Source: UBA7662 sp036787895
GTDB taxonomy: Bacteria; Bacteroidota; Bacteroidia; UBA7662
DNA: 64,000 nucleotides
Direction of reading: 5' to 3'
Assembly: GCA_036787895.1 (NCBI GenBank)
Contig: DAIQOK010000009.1
Location: forward strand, 48,056 to 112,055
Part shown: in pieces, positions 17,451-25,949 of the stretch
Numbering within the stretch: position 1 is the first letter of the stretch
Layout of the letters: each line of letters begins with the position of its first letter
Notes under the pieces: model-generated
Databases searched by the model: none
Seen by the model: only the letters and a program-made list of their open reading frames with translations
What the model was told of the DNA's origin: nothing
Position numbers and translations under genes: made by a program

Positions 17451-18520
17451 AAATTATCCCGAAAGCCCTGAAGCTGCCAGCTATTTTGAGGCTGGTAAGA
17501 CAAACGCCCGGATTTTACGGAGAGTGGTCCATCAAAATTATTGATAAACACCCCGCCTGTACCCAGTCCTTGTGGCAGAATATTGCCTAAAGTGGCTGTC
17601 CACTGAGCAATAGCGTTGAGGCCGATATTAGACTCAAGCGCTGAGGTGACCCACCATCGAATGTTCAAGTTATTGGCTTGACTGATCCACTGTTCGCTGG
17701 CTTCGAAACCACCCAATAAAGTGGGTTTGAGGATGATAAAAGCGGGTTGGACAGCTTGAAGCAAGGCATGTTGTTCGGCTGCTTCAAAAATTCCGATCAA
17801 CTCTTCGTCCAGCGCAATGGGTATGGGCGTTGTTCTGCATAAACTGGCCATAGCCTGCAGCTGACCGGCACGGATGGGCTGTTCGATGCTATGAATATCG
17901 TGTTTAGCTAAAATTTCCAGTTTCTGGCGGGCCTCTTCCGGCGTCCATGCGCCGTTGGCATCCAAACGAAGTTCCAGATCAGCGGCGGGAAAACTGCTGC
18001 GGATATCGGTCAGCAACTCCACTTCCTGTTCAAAATCGATGGCGCCCACTTTCAGTTTAAGGCAGCTGAAGCCATCAGTGATTTTATCGGCAATTTGCCT
18101 TTCCATCTCCCGGGCGCTACCCATCCAGATAAGGCCATTGATGTCGATGGGCGTTGCTCCGGTGGTGAAGCTGGAAGGAAATAAAACCATTTCTCCCCCC
18201 TGGGTATAATCGAGCAAGGCCATTTCGAAGCCGAAACGCATGCTGGGGTAATCGGCCAGACTTTCTTCAAAAACGGCCCACTGACCGGCATTAAACTGTT
18301 CGCAAAGCCGGGTAAGGCGACTGCCAAAATCGGGGCGGTCGTCGTAACTTAATCCTTTCAGCGGACCACATTCTCCCCGGCCTGTTTTGCCATTTTCATC
18401 TTCCACCACCACCATCCACGAAATTTTGTCGTGCAAAACACCCCGTGATGTGCCCCCGGGCTTTTTAAATGTCAAACGGTAAGGAAAAACGCGGGCGGTG
18501 AGCTGTTCGGGCAAGGTCAT
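17447..18520 (-). CDS. menC: o-Succinylbenzoate synthase
   Basis: A 357-residue enolase-superfamily enzyme that dehydrates SHCHC to o-succinylbenzoate. The KxK motif with the catalytic lysine is CLKLKVGAIDFEQEV; metal ligands follow in LRLDANGAWTPEEA (Asp), EQPIRAGQ (Glu) and IALDEELIG (Asp), and the second catalytic lysine is in AFIILKPTLLGG. All expected residues are present. It lies between menA and menE with 4-bp overlaps at both ends, which supports this activity over the other members of the muconate-lactonising/dipeptide-epimerase group. Confidence 0.93.
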   Translation of the reverse strand: MTLPEQLTARVFPYRLTFKKPGGTSRGVLHDKISWMVVVEDENGKTGRGECGPLKGLSYDDRPDFGSRLTRLCEQFNAGQWAVFEESLADYPSMRFGFEMALLDYTQGGEMVLFPSSFTTGATPIDINGLIWMGSAREMERQIADKITDGFSCLKLKVGAIDFEQEVELLTDIRSSFPAADLELRLDANGAWTPEEARQKLEILAKHDIHSIEQPIRAGQLQAMASLCRTTPIPIALDEELIGIFEAAEQHALLQAVQPAFIILKPTLLGGFEASEQWISQANNLNIRWWVTSALESNIGLNAIAQWTATLGNILPQGLGTGGVFINNFDGPLSVKSGRLSYQPQNSWQLQGFRDNL

Positions 18521-19431
18521 GAAAAGGGATAAAAAAGCAGGGCCAGTAAAGTTAACAACAAGGTACGCAGGGCGGTTTGTTTCAAAAAGGGATCATAATC
18601 GGCCAGGTTTTTCACTTTTAAGACCTGAGAAAGGGTATGCAAGTGTAACAAACCCGCAAATGCAGCTGCGAAAAACAAACCTTTATAACCGAAAAAAAAG
18701 CTGTAGCCGAAAATAGAAAAAACCGAAACAATGACGACTGCCGAGTGGTAACGGCGAGCGATTAATCCACCAAAACGGGCCGGGATGGTCTTTTTTCCGG
18801 CAGCCAGATCCGATTCCCGGTCGCGCATATTGTTCAGATTCAGCACCGCCACCGAAAATCCACCCATCCCCAAAGCCGGCCAAATCAGCGAAAAGTTGAG
18901 CCGGTGACTATGCAAATAATAAGTACCCAAAACGGCGGTAAAGCCAAAAAACAGCAATACACTCAAATCGCCCAAACCGGCATAACCGTAAGGTTTTTTT
19001 CCGGCTGTATAGGTTATTGCCGCCAAAATCGACACCAAACCCAAACTCAAAAATCCGAGCATACTGCTGAGCGATTGCCCATGTAAACCCAACACAATCA
19101 AACTTACCCCCGAAATCAGCGATAAAATTCCAAAGAGCCAGATGGCAACCTTCATTTGGCCCAGCGAAATTTTGCCACTGGCCACCATCCGGTCCGGACC
19201 AATACGCCCCGCCAGATCGGCCCCATTCTGGGCATCGCCATAATCGTTGGCGAGATTGCTCAGCATCTGTAAAAGTGTAGCGGTAAGCAAAGCTAACAGG
19301 GTGACCACCGGTCGGTGCGTGTTCTGGTACAAAGCCAGCACACTGCCCATGCCAATACACGACAGGGCTAAGGGCAAGGTTCTCAGGCGCAGGGCATTCA
19401 GCCAGGTTTTAATTTCAAATTTCAAATTCAA
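18517..19431 (-). CDS. menA: 1,4-Dihydroxy-2-naphthoate polyprenyltransferase
   Basis: A 304-residue UbiA-family membrane enzyme that prenylates DHNA to demethylmenaquinone. The two Asp-rich motifs are NLANDYGDAQNGAD (residue about 66) and LNNMRDRESDLAAGKKTIP (about 190); eight to nine hydrophobic helices follow the family plan. It is the first gene of menA-menC-menE. The start is uncertain: the frame opens at a TTG at 19431 with a second TTG at 19425 in an AT-rich TTTGAAA-rich stretch, and no nearby in-frame ATG exists. menD, menF, menB and menH are not in the window and must lie elsewhere. Confidence 0.92.
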   Translation of the reverse strand: MNLKFEIKTWLNALRLRTLPLALSCIGMGSVLALYQNTHRPVVTLLALLTATLLQMLSNLANDYGDAQNGADLAGRIGPDRMVASGKISLGQMKVAIWLFGILSLISGVSLIVLGLHGQSLSSMLGFLSLGLVSILAAITYTAGKKPYGYAGLGDLSVLLFFGFTAVLGTYYLHSHRLNFSLIWPALGMGGFSVAVLNLNNMRDRESDLAAGKKTIPARFGGLIARRYHSAVVIVSVFSIFGYSFFFGYKGLFFAAAFAGLLHLHTLSQVLKVKNLADYDPFLKQTALRTLLLTLLALLFYPFS

Positions 19432-19713
19432 AATGGAAAATTGAGAGGTTGAACAAATTAATTCCGTTCAAGAGAGATGCGAAATTAAGGGAGTACTGAT
19501 TGAAATAATTCCGGTTTATGCGTGATGAGATTAATAAAATTATTGGTGAAGTTCTGCTTTTCAATTGAAATGACATCAGAAATGCAACTTCAATTCCTGA
19601 TGCTAATTCGAATCTCGTCAAATAATGTCAGCAGGAACTTATTACAATCATTTTGGAGTTTGGATAGATCAATTTTCAGCGTTTTAATTCAAAAATTAGG
19701 ATAGCTTCAACCC
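19432..19713. other. AT-rich divergent intergenic region
   Basis: About 280 bp separate menA (minus) and the M16 peptidase gene (plus). The stretch is clearly more AT-rich than the flanking genes. Short reading frames cross it on both strands, but none resembles a protein and none has a plausible start context. It must contain the men operon promoter; I could not identify a clean TAnnTTTG on the minus strand. The plus-strand promoter is listed separately at 19714. Confidence 0.4.
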
Positions 19714-19721
19714 TATCTTTG
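19714..19721 (+). promoter_or_regulatory. -7 promoter box of the M16 peptidase operon
   Basis: TATCTTTG, an exact TAnnTTTG match, ends 6 bp before the ATG at 19728. The transcript would have a leader of at most a few bases. The identical octamer occurs before the MORN gene at 60078. Confidence 0.6.
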
Positions 19722-19727
19722 CCATCC

Positions 19728-20963
19728 ATGATTCACTTCAGCAAACACACCCTCTCCAACGGCCTGCGCCTCTTAGTTCATGAAAACCACCACACCCAAT
19801 TGGCGGCGGTGAATTTGGTGTACGATGTTGGTGCGCGCGATGAAGATCCTGACCGCACCGGCTTCGCACATTTGTTCGAACACCTCATGTTCGGTGGTTC
19901 GGTCAATATACCCAATTACGACGAGGTGGCCCAACAATTAGGAGCCGAAAACAACGCCTTCACCAATAACGATATCACCAATTATTACCTCAGTTTTCCG
20001 GCGAACAATCTCGAAACGGCCTTTTGGCTGGAGAGCGACCGCATGTTTCAGCTCGATTTCAGCGAACGCAGCCTCGAAGTGCAACGGCAAGTGGTGATTG
20101 AGGAGTTCAAACAACGTTACCTCAACCAGCCCTATGGTGATGTGTGGCTCAAACTCCGCCCCTTAGCCTACCACCAGCACCCTTACCAATGGGCCACCAT
20201 CGGTAAAAACATACAACATATCGAAGAAGCGAGTCTGGAAGATGTAAAAGCCTTTTTTTACAAACATTACCGCCCCAACAACTGCATTCTTTCGGTAGCC
20301 GGAAATGTAAATACAGCCGAGGTAATTCGCCTGGCCGAAAAGTGGTTTGGTCCCATACCAGCCGGTAACCGTCCGCCGCGTCAACTCCCGGTAGAGCCCC
20401 CACAAACCGAAGCACGCAGCATGAAGGTAACTGCGCCGGTGCCGGTAGATGCTTTTTATGTAGCCTACCCCATGCCGGGCAGGCGGGAAGCGGGTTATGC
20501 GGCCTGCGATTTGTTGAGTGATGTTTTGTCGCGTGGCAAATCGGCCCGTTTGTACCGCAGTCTGGTGAAAGAGCTCAAACTCTGCACCAGCGTAAACGCC
20601 TATATCACCGGCGATCAGGATCCGGGTTTGTTTGTCGTTACCGGCAATCTGGTCAAGGGCGTTACCCACGATGCAGCACTCGAAGCCATTCAGAAGGAAC
20701 TCGATTTGCTTAAAAAAGAGCTGATTTCAGACCAGGAACTACAAAAACTCCGCAACAATGTGGAGTCGATTATGGTGTATGCCGAAACCAATGTGCTCAA
20801 CGTAGCCATGAACCTCGGTTATTATGAATTATTGGGTGATGCCAACCTCCTGAATCAGGAAGTGACCCGCTATACCGCCATTACCGCTGAAGACCTCCGT
20901 GCGCAAGCCGCATACATTTTCCAGGCCCAGCAAGCCAATACCCTTTACTACCATGCTGAATAA
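19728..20963 (+). CDS. M16-family zinc peptidase, active subunit
   Basis: A 411-residue M16B (pitrilysin/processing-peptidase type) peptidase. The inverted zinc motif HxxEH is H48-L-F-E51-H52 in FAHLFEHLMFGG, and the distal glutamate ligand lies in QVVIEEFKQRYLNQPYGD about 75 residues later. There is no signal peptide, so it is predicted to be cytoplasmic. Two M16 repeats (about 1-210 and 215-411) form one half of the usual clam shell; the partner half is encoded by the next gene, which overlaps by 11 bp. The ATG at 19728 is chosen over a TTG nine bases before it, which is part of the promoter box. Confidence 0.92.
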   Translation: MIHFSKHTLSNGLRLLVHENHHTQLAAVNLVYDVGARDEDPDRTGFAHLFEHLMFGGSVNIPNYDEVAQQLGAENNAFTNNDITNYYLSFPANNLETAFWLESDRMFQLDFSERSLEVQRQVVIEEFKQRYLNQPYGDVWLKLRPLAYHQHPYQWATIGKNIQHIEEASLEDVKAFFYKHYRPNNCILSVAGNVNTAEVIRLAEKWFGPIPAGNRPPRQLPVEPPQTEARSMKVTAPVPVDAFYVAYPMPGRREAGYAACDLLSDVLSRGKSARLYRSLVKELKLCTSVNAYITGDQDPGLFVVTGNLVKGVTHDAALEAIQKELDLLKKELISDQELQKLRNNVESIMVYAETNVLNVAMNLGYYELLGDANLLNQEVTRYTAITAEDLRAQAAYIFQAQQANTLYYHAE

Positions 20964-22233
20964 TATACTCGATAGAAGTCAGGCCCCTGCCTTACGCGAT
21001 TTTGTGGCCTTCGACATACAAGCCCCCATCGCCCACACCCTCGCCGAAGTACCCGTTTTTGTCCTGGAGGCTGGCGAACAGGAGGTAATGCGCATCGATT
21101 TGAGCTTTGCCGCCGGCAGCTGGCAGGAAAACAAGGCCCTGGTTTCTTCCCTCACCAACCGCATGCTACAGGAAGGCACCCAACAACGTAGTGGTAAAGC
21201 CGTAGCCGATTTTTTCGACTTCTACGGCGCCCATCTGCAATACGACGCCAATGCCGACCGCTCATCGGTAAGTTTGTATTGCCTGAGCAAACATATTGCG
21301 TTGCTGCTCCCGGTTTTGTTCGAGCTGGTTTTTGAACCCGCCTTTCCCGAGCAGGAGCTGCAAACTACTTTGATGAACAGTCGACAGCAATTGCTGGTGG
21401 AGCAGGAAAAAGTTGTTTTTCTCGCACGCAGAGCTTTTAATGCAGCCCTTTTTGGCGAAAACCACCCTTATGGCCGTAGCAGCAGCGATGAAGCTTATGC
21501 CGCCATCATTCGGGAAGATTTGGTGGCTTTCCACCGCAATTTTTACACCCGCGACCGCCTCAGCATCACCCTTTGCGGCAAGCATACCGCCCTGGCTTTG
21601 CCCCAACTCGAAAAGCTACTTGCCCACATCCCTACGAATGTAGTCTCACCCAAGAAGGCAGTTTTTACCGCAGCCAACCCAAGCGGTCGTATTCATATTC
21701 CGAAAGCCGATGCGGTTCAATTCGGACTACGTTTAGGCAAACGCATCATCGGTAAAAATCATCCCGATTATCACGGCCTGAAAATCCTGAATACCATATT
21801 TGGTGGCTATTTTGGCTCGCGTTTGATGAGCAACATACGCGAGGACAAAGGTTTTACCTACGGCATAGGCTCGGCTGTGGTGAGTTATGCCAACGACGCT
21901 GTATTTACCATTGCCACCGAAGTTGGGAAAGATGTAGCCGAAGCTGCCTTAACCGAAATTCGTTTTGAAATGGACAAAATCCGGCGCGAGTTGATTCCGC
22001 AGTCAGAATTGGACAAGGTGCGTAGCTACTTGCAAGGGGTGTATATGAGTAGTTTCGATGGTCCGTTTTCATTGATCGATCGCTTTTTGGATGTGTATCA
22101 TTTCGGGCTCGATTACAGTTACTACCACAATCACCTCAAAACGGTACAGACTATCACACCGGAAGCGTTACAAGCGCTGGCAATAACCTACTTCGATCCG
22201 GAAAGTCTGGTGACCGTGGTTGCCGGTAGCTGA
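20953..22233 (+). CDS. M16-family peptidase-like protein, non-catalytic partner
   Basis: A 426-residue M16 homologue without the zinc motif: the equivalent position reads SLTNRMLQEGTQQRSGK in place of HxxEH. It keeps the C-terminal R/Y substrate-binding segment (RSYLQGVYMSSFDGPFSL) and the GGYFGSRLMSNIREDKGFTYG motif of this group. In the Sphingomonas-type and mitochondrial heterodimers one subunit carries the zinc and the other the R/Y pair, and this arrangement fits here. The ATG at 20953 lies inside the end of the first M16 gene (11-bp overlap), so translation is likely coupled. No signal peptide. Confidence 0.9.
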   Translation: MLNNILDRSQAPALRDFVAFDIQAPIAHTLAEVPVFVLEAGEQEVMRIDLSFAAGSWQENKALVSSLTNRMLQEGTQQRSGKAVADFFDFYGAHLQYDANADRSSVSLYCLSKHIALLLPVLFELVFEPAFPEQELQTTLMNSRQQLLVEQEKVVFLARRAFNAALFGENHPYGRSSSDEAYAAIIREDLVAFHRNFYTRDRLSITLCGKHTALALPQLEKLLAHIPTNVVSPKKAVFTAANPSGRIHIPKADAVQFGLRLGKRIIGKNHPDYHGLKILNTIFGGYFGSRLMSNIREDKGFTYGIGSAVVSYANDAVFTIATEVGKDVAEAALTEIRFEMDKIRRELIPQSELDKVRSYLQGVYMSSFDGPFSLIDRFLDVYHFGLDYSYYHNHLKTVQTITPEALQALAITYFDPESLVTVVAGS

Positions 22234-22565
22234 CCATGCGGGTTTAGACATCCATCAGCTGACGGATTGGGTTTAGCTGGCCCTGGGCCAAGGTTTAGAC
22301 AGCATGCGGCTGGGTTTAGCGGCTGCGCTGGGTAGATCGGGTTTTTTGTGAAAGCGCTTGATCTCTGCAAAAAAGCCGGTCCATAGGTAAGGTCAACCTT
22401 AACTGAACGCAGTGAAAAGCAAAAAAATCTATACTAAGAGGTGAAGCCGAAGCAAAACCCGTGGCCAAGCCGCTTCTAACCTGAGCGCATCGAATCTAAA
22501 CCAGAGGCGAAGCCGAAGCATTCCAATTCTTAAAAAAAAGCAGCACCTTCGCTGTAGGAACTACT
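22234..22565. repeat. Intergenic mosaic of short repeats
   Basis: This 332-bp gap has no credible gene. Its first part carries GGTTTAG-type units: GGGTTTAG at 22240, 22269 and 22312 and AGGTTTAG at 22291, spaced 29, 22 and 21 bp apart. A 13-bp hairpin, TGGCC-CTG-GGCCA, lies at 22278-22290. GGGTTTAGCTGG (22269-22280) and GCCAAGGTTTAGACAGC (22287-22303) recur in reverse orientation near 60 kb. The second part has two copies of an 18-mer differing by one base (AGAGGTGAAGCCGAAGCA, 22437-22454, and 22503-22520) and two variants of a 16-mer also found at 8252 (22404-22419, 22482-22497). The function is unknown. Confidence 0.65.
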
Positions 22566-23309
22566 ATGTCGTTTGAGATTAAGTTACAGCAATTCGAAGG
22601 TCCCTTCGACCTCCTCCTTTTTTTCATCGAAAGGGACGAATTGGACATATACGACATCCCCATCGCCGGCATCACCAACGACTTCCTCGACTACATCCAC
22701 CAAATGAATGAGTTGAATATGGAAGTGGCGAGTGAATTCATTTTGGTAGCTGCCACACTCATGCGCATCAAGGCTAAAATGTTGCTACCTCGCAAGGAAG
22801 TTGACGAAGCCGGCAACGAAATCGACCCGCGTGAAGACCTGGTGGCACGGCTCATTGAATACAAAAAATACAAATCCATACTCGCCGAAATGGCTGCGCT
22901 CGAAGGAGAACAACTCCTGCGCGAAAAACGTGGCAACGTACAGGCCGAATTGGAAGCTTTACAGGCACAACTTGGCGCAGAACAAGAGTTATTGTCGGTT
23001 GATTTGTACCAACTGATCAAGGCCTTTTCCAAAGTCATTCATCGCTACGACGTACGGGAAAATGCGCCTAAACATGTGGTCGTCCGGTATCCGTATACCA
23101 TCGAAGAACAACGTAATTATTTATTGGAAAGGGTAAATAGTCAGCAAAAAGTAGCCTTCGGTGATGTTTTCGGCGGTTTTCCCGACAAGATGAAGGCTAT
23201 CTTCACTTTTTTAGCCTTATTAGAATTGTTGCAATTACAACAAATTGACATCAAATTGGGTGTCGGCTACAACAATTTTTACCTCCTACCTAAAATCAGC
23301 CACGACTGA
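22566..23309 (+). CDS. scpA: Segregation and condensation protein A
   Basis: A 247-residue kleisin of the bacterial SMC condensin. The N-terminal signature IKLQQFEGPFDLLLFFIERDELDIYDIPIAGIT is diagnostic, followed by the membrane-free helical region VASEFILVAATLMRIKAKMLLPR. The middle is charged and variable, and the C-terminal winged helix (about 180-245; VAFGDVFGGFPDKMKAIFTFLALLELL) binds the SMC head. ScpB is not in the window. Its stop overlaps the ATG of the BASS transporter gene by one base (TGATG arrangement), so the three genes scpA, BASS and rsmI-like form one transcript. Confidence 0.95.
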   Translation: MSFEIKLQQFEGPFDLLLFFIERDELDIYDIPIAGITNDFLDYIHQMNELNMEVASEFILVAATLMRIKAKMLLPRKEVDEAGNEIDPREDLVARLIEYKKYKSILAEMAALEGEQLLREKRGNVQAELEALQAQLGAEQELLSVDLYQLIKAFSKVIHRYDVRENAPKHVVVRYPYTIEEQRNYLLERVNSQQKVAFGDVFGGFPDKMKAIFTFLALLELLQLQQIDIKLGVGYNNFYLLPKISHD

Positions 23310-24211
23310 TGGAAAACTTTTTCTCAACAGTCTTCTTACCCATTACACTGGTAGTCATCATGATGGGGGTAGGCTTGTCGCTGACACTGACCAGTTTCCG
23401 GAACATCTTTCTGTATCCTAAAGCCATTAGTGTTGGTTTGGTTGCGCAAATGGTGCTGTTGCCGCTGCTGGCCTTTTGGATAGCCGACCACAGTGGTTTA
23501 TCGCCGGCTTTTCAAGTGGGTTTGGTCATTATTGCTGCCTGTCCGGGTGGCGCATCGGCAGGTTTGCTCAATCATCTGTTGCGAGGTAATGTCGCGCTTT
23601 CCATTTCGCTCACCAGTATCAACAGCTTTATCACCCTCATAACCATTCCCTTCATTACCAATATTGCCTTGGAACGATATATGGGTGCAGGAACGCAGAT
23701 TTCATTGCCAGTAATGAATACAGTGAGAGAAGTGGCCCTCATGACGATTGTACCTGCTTTTGCAGGCGTTATGCTGAGACGTTATTGGTCGGCTGCGGCT
23801 CGTGCTGCTGAAAAACCGTTGCGTTTTATCATGCCAACACTCCTCGCCATCGCCTTTCTGGGCATCATCTTTTTTGAACAAAAAGGTAAAAATGACGTGG
23901 CTCAGGAGTTCATGAGTCTGGTTTTCCCCAATCTTTGGTTGAATCTAGGCGCCATGGGAGGTGGTTATTTATTGGGCTTATTATTCCGTTTAGGCCCCAC
24001 TTCACGTATGACAATCAGTGTAGAAGTAGGCCTGCAAAACAGCTCGCTGGCTATTTATGTGTCGTCGGTTTTACTGGCTTCGGCACCTATGGCTTTGGTT
24101 GCGGTGGTTTATGGTAGCTTTACCTTTGTTACGGCTATTTTATTTGGCATAGGAGTTTACCGAATTAACCGCTTTATTCGTTTTTGGTACAAAAAAAGTA
24201 TGGCTAGATGA
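23309..24211 (+). CDS. Bile acid:sodium symporter family (BASS) transporter
   Basis: A 300-residue membrane protein with nine to ten hydrophobic helices. The SBF family motif is in VIIAACPGGASAGLLNHLLRGN, the site where the sodium-binding region of the first inverted repeat lies, with GLQNSSLAIYVSSVLLAS in the second. Bacterial members carry organic anions such as keto acids and sulfonated or steroid-like compounds with sodium. The substrate cannot be told from sequence. The gene sits between scpA and an RsmI-like gene with overlapping ends; there is no evident functional link. Confidence 0.88.
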   Translation: MENFFSTVFLPITLVVIMMGVGLSLTLTSFRNIFLYPKAISVGLVAQMVLLPLLAFWIADHSGLSPAFQVGLVIIAACPGGASAGLLNHLLRGNVALSISLTSINSFITLITIPFITNIALERYMGAGTQISLPVMNTVREVALMTIVPAFAGVMLRRYWSAAARAAEKPLRFIMPTLLAIAFLGIIFFEQKGKNDVAQEFMSLVFPNLWLNLGAMGGGYLLGLLFRLGPTSRMTISVEVGLQNSSLAIYVSSVLLASAPMALVAVVYGSFTFVTAILFGIGVYRINRFIRFWYKKSMAR

Positions 24212-24915
24212 AAGGAAAATTGTACCTCATCCCGCTGCCATTGGCCGAGGATTGCCTGGACTGGACTATTCCGGCCGAAGTTGCACCTTTGGCTAAACGA
24301 CTGAAACATTTCATCATCGAAAGTGAAAAAGTGAGTCGACGTTACCTCAAAAAACTCGACCGCAGCATCAATATCGACGAATTACAATTCCATCTGCTCA
24401 ACGAACATACCCCCGAAAATGAAAGCCGGAATATGCTTCAAGCCGCATTGGCAGGCGAAGATGTGGGTTTAATGTCAGATGCAGGATGCCCAGCAGTAGC
24501 CGATCCCGGAGCTTTGGTGGTAGCGCTGGCCCATAAACTAGGCATACAGGTAGTACCACTCACCGGCCCCAGTTCCATCCTGCTCACCTTGATGGGCAGT
24601 GGTTTCAACGGTCAGTGTTTTGCCTTTCAAGGTTATTTACCGGTAGATAAAGTCAAACGTAAGCAGCGGCTGCTGGCACTCGAAGCTGAATCGAGACAGA
24701 AAAAAATGACCATGTTGTTCATCGAAACGCCCTACCGCAACAACCAAATGCTCGATACTTTGTTGCAATCCTGTCATCCGGATACACGCTTATGTATTGG
24801 AGCCGAACTCACTGCGCCAAGCGAATTGCTCAAAAGTATGCCTATTCGGCTGTGGCAAAAAGAAGTCCCCGACCTGCATAAACGACCAACCGTTTTTGCA
24901 CTTTATGCCGGTTAA
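24208..24915 (+). CDS. RsmI-like SAM-dependent methyltransferase
   Basis: A 235-residue tetrapyrrole-methylase-fold enzyme. The family's glycine-rich segments are present: LMSDAGCPAVADPGALVV (SAM site) and VVPLTGPSSILLTLMGSGFNGQCFAFQGYLP. RsmI 2'-O-methylates C1402 of 16S rRNA. The protein is about 45 residues shorter than E. coli RsmI and lacks its C-terminal domain, a form that is frequent in Bacteroidota, so identity as the C1402 enzyme is likely but not certain. The ATG overlaps the BASS stop by 4 bp. Confidence 0.85.
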   Translation: MKGKLYLIPLPLAEDCLDWTIPAEVAPLAKRLKHFIIESEKVSRRYLKKLDRSINIDELQFHLLNEHTPENESRNMLQAALAGEDVGLMSDAGCPAVADPGALVVALAHKLGIQVVPLTGPSSILLTLMGSGFNGQCFAFQGYLPVDKVKRKQRLLALEAESRQKKMTMLFIETPYRNNQMLDTLLQSCHPDTRLCIGAELTAPSELLKSMPIRLWQKEVPDLHKRPTVFALYAG

Positions 24916-24989
24916 GCGCATAAAATGCCGATTTACCAGCTAAACCTGCTTATTTTGCACAACTGCACACCAAACTAACCATTCTGATT

Positions 24990-25949
24990 ATGCTTCAAGT
25001 GCTACTCCTTATCCTTGGTTTTGTGATGTTAATCAAAGGATCAGACTGGCTGGTGAAAGGTGCCTCAGCATTGGCTAAAACCTATAAGGTACCGGATATC
25101 GTCATTGGTCTTACCATAGTTAGCTTTGGCACCTCCATGCCGGAATTATTGGTGAGTTTGCTCGCCGCCAATTCCGGTGCAACAGATATAGCTGTTGGCA
25201 ATGTACTCGGCTCCAATATTGCCAATGTATTACTGATTTTAGGTGTTGCCGCCATCATCTATCCGCTTCGGGTAAAACGTAAAACAACCTGGATTGAAAT
25301 ACCCATCAGTCTCGCCGCTGCCATCCTATTGGGATTGTTAGCGCATTTCGGCTTCGAAAGTCTGCCTGGTCAGGCCAAAATCGGTCGTGGCGATGGCATC
25401 ATCATGCTTATAGCCTTTGCAGCCTTTATGTGGTACATTTTCGATTTGGTAAAAAAAGGCAAAGACGCAGCTTTCGAAGAGCATTTCGAAACAATGCAAG
25501 GCTGGAAGTGTACGGTCTATATTATTGCAGGCATAGCTGTAATGGGCTATGGAGGCAAATTATCGGTTGATGCCGCCATTTTGCTGGCACGCAGTTGGGG
25601 CGTAAGCGAAGCGCTGATCGGCCTGACGATAGTCGCTGTAGGCACGTCTTTGCCCGAATTGGCTACCTCAGCAGTCGCTGCCTGGAAAAAACAGACTGAT
25701 ATCGCAGTGGGCAATGTAGTAGGTTCCAATATCTTCAATATTCTGTGGATTTTAGGCGTAAGTGCGAGTATTAAACCTCTGCCATTCCGTTCCGAAATTA
25801 ATTTCGACTTTGCCATTACCATAGCCAGCAGTTTGCTTCTTTTCCTCTTTATGTTTGTCGGAAAACGCCATGAATTAGACCGTTGGAAAGGTTTGTTTTT
25901 CGTGGCCGTATACATAGCCTACGTTATTTATCTCATTAACCGTGGCTAA
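24990..25949 (+). CDS. Calcium/sodium antiporter (CaCA family, YrbG-like)
   Basis: A 319-residue membrane protein with ten predicted helices and the two CaCA alpha-repeats: IGLTIVSFGTSMPELLVSL with AVGNVLGSNIANVL, and IGLTIVAVGTSLPELATSA with AVGNVVGSNIFNIL. The glutamates in the PEL motifs and the asparagines in the GSN motifs bind the exchanged cations. Length is typical for the short prokaryotic exchangers that lack a large cytosolic loop. Its stop lies 8 bp inside the dxs gene that follows. Confidence 0.95.
   Translation: MLQVLLLILGFVMLIKGSDWLVKGASALAKTYKVPDIVIGLTIVSFGTSMPELLVSLLAANSGATDIAVGNVLGSNIANVLLILGVAAIIYPLRVKRKTTWIEIPISLAAAILLGLLAHFGFESLPGQAKIGRGDGIIMLIAFAAFMWYIFDLVKKGKDAAFEEHFETMQGWKCTVYIIAGIAVMGYGGKLSVDAAILLARSWGVSEALIGLTIVAVGTSLPELATSAVAAWKKQTDIAVGNVVGSNIFNILWILGVSASIKPLPFRSEINFDFAITIASSLLLFLFMFVGKRHELDRWKGLFFVAVYIAYVIYLINRG

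Noticed and set aside
22240..22319. GGTTTAG series considered as a CRISPR-like array
   Set aside because: The repeats are only 8 bp, spacing varies between 21 and 29 bp and the flanks are not conserved.
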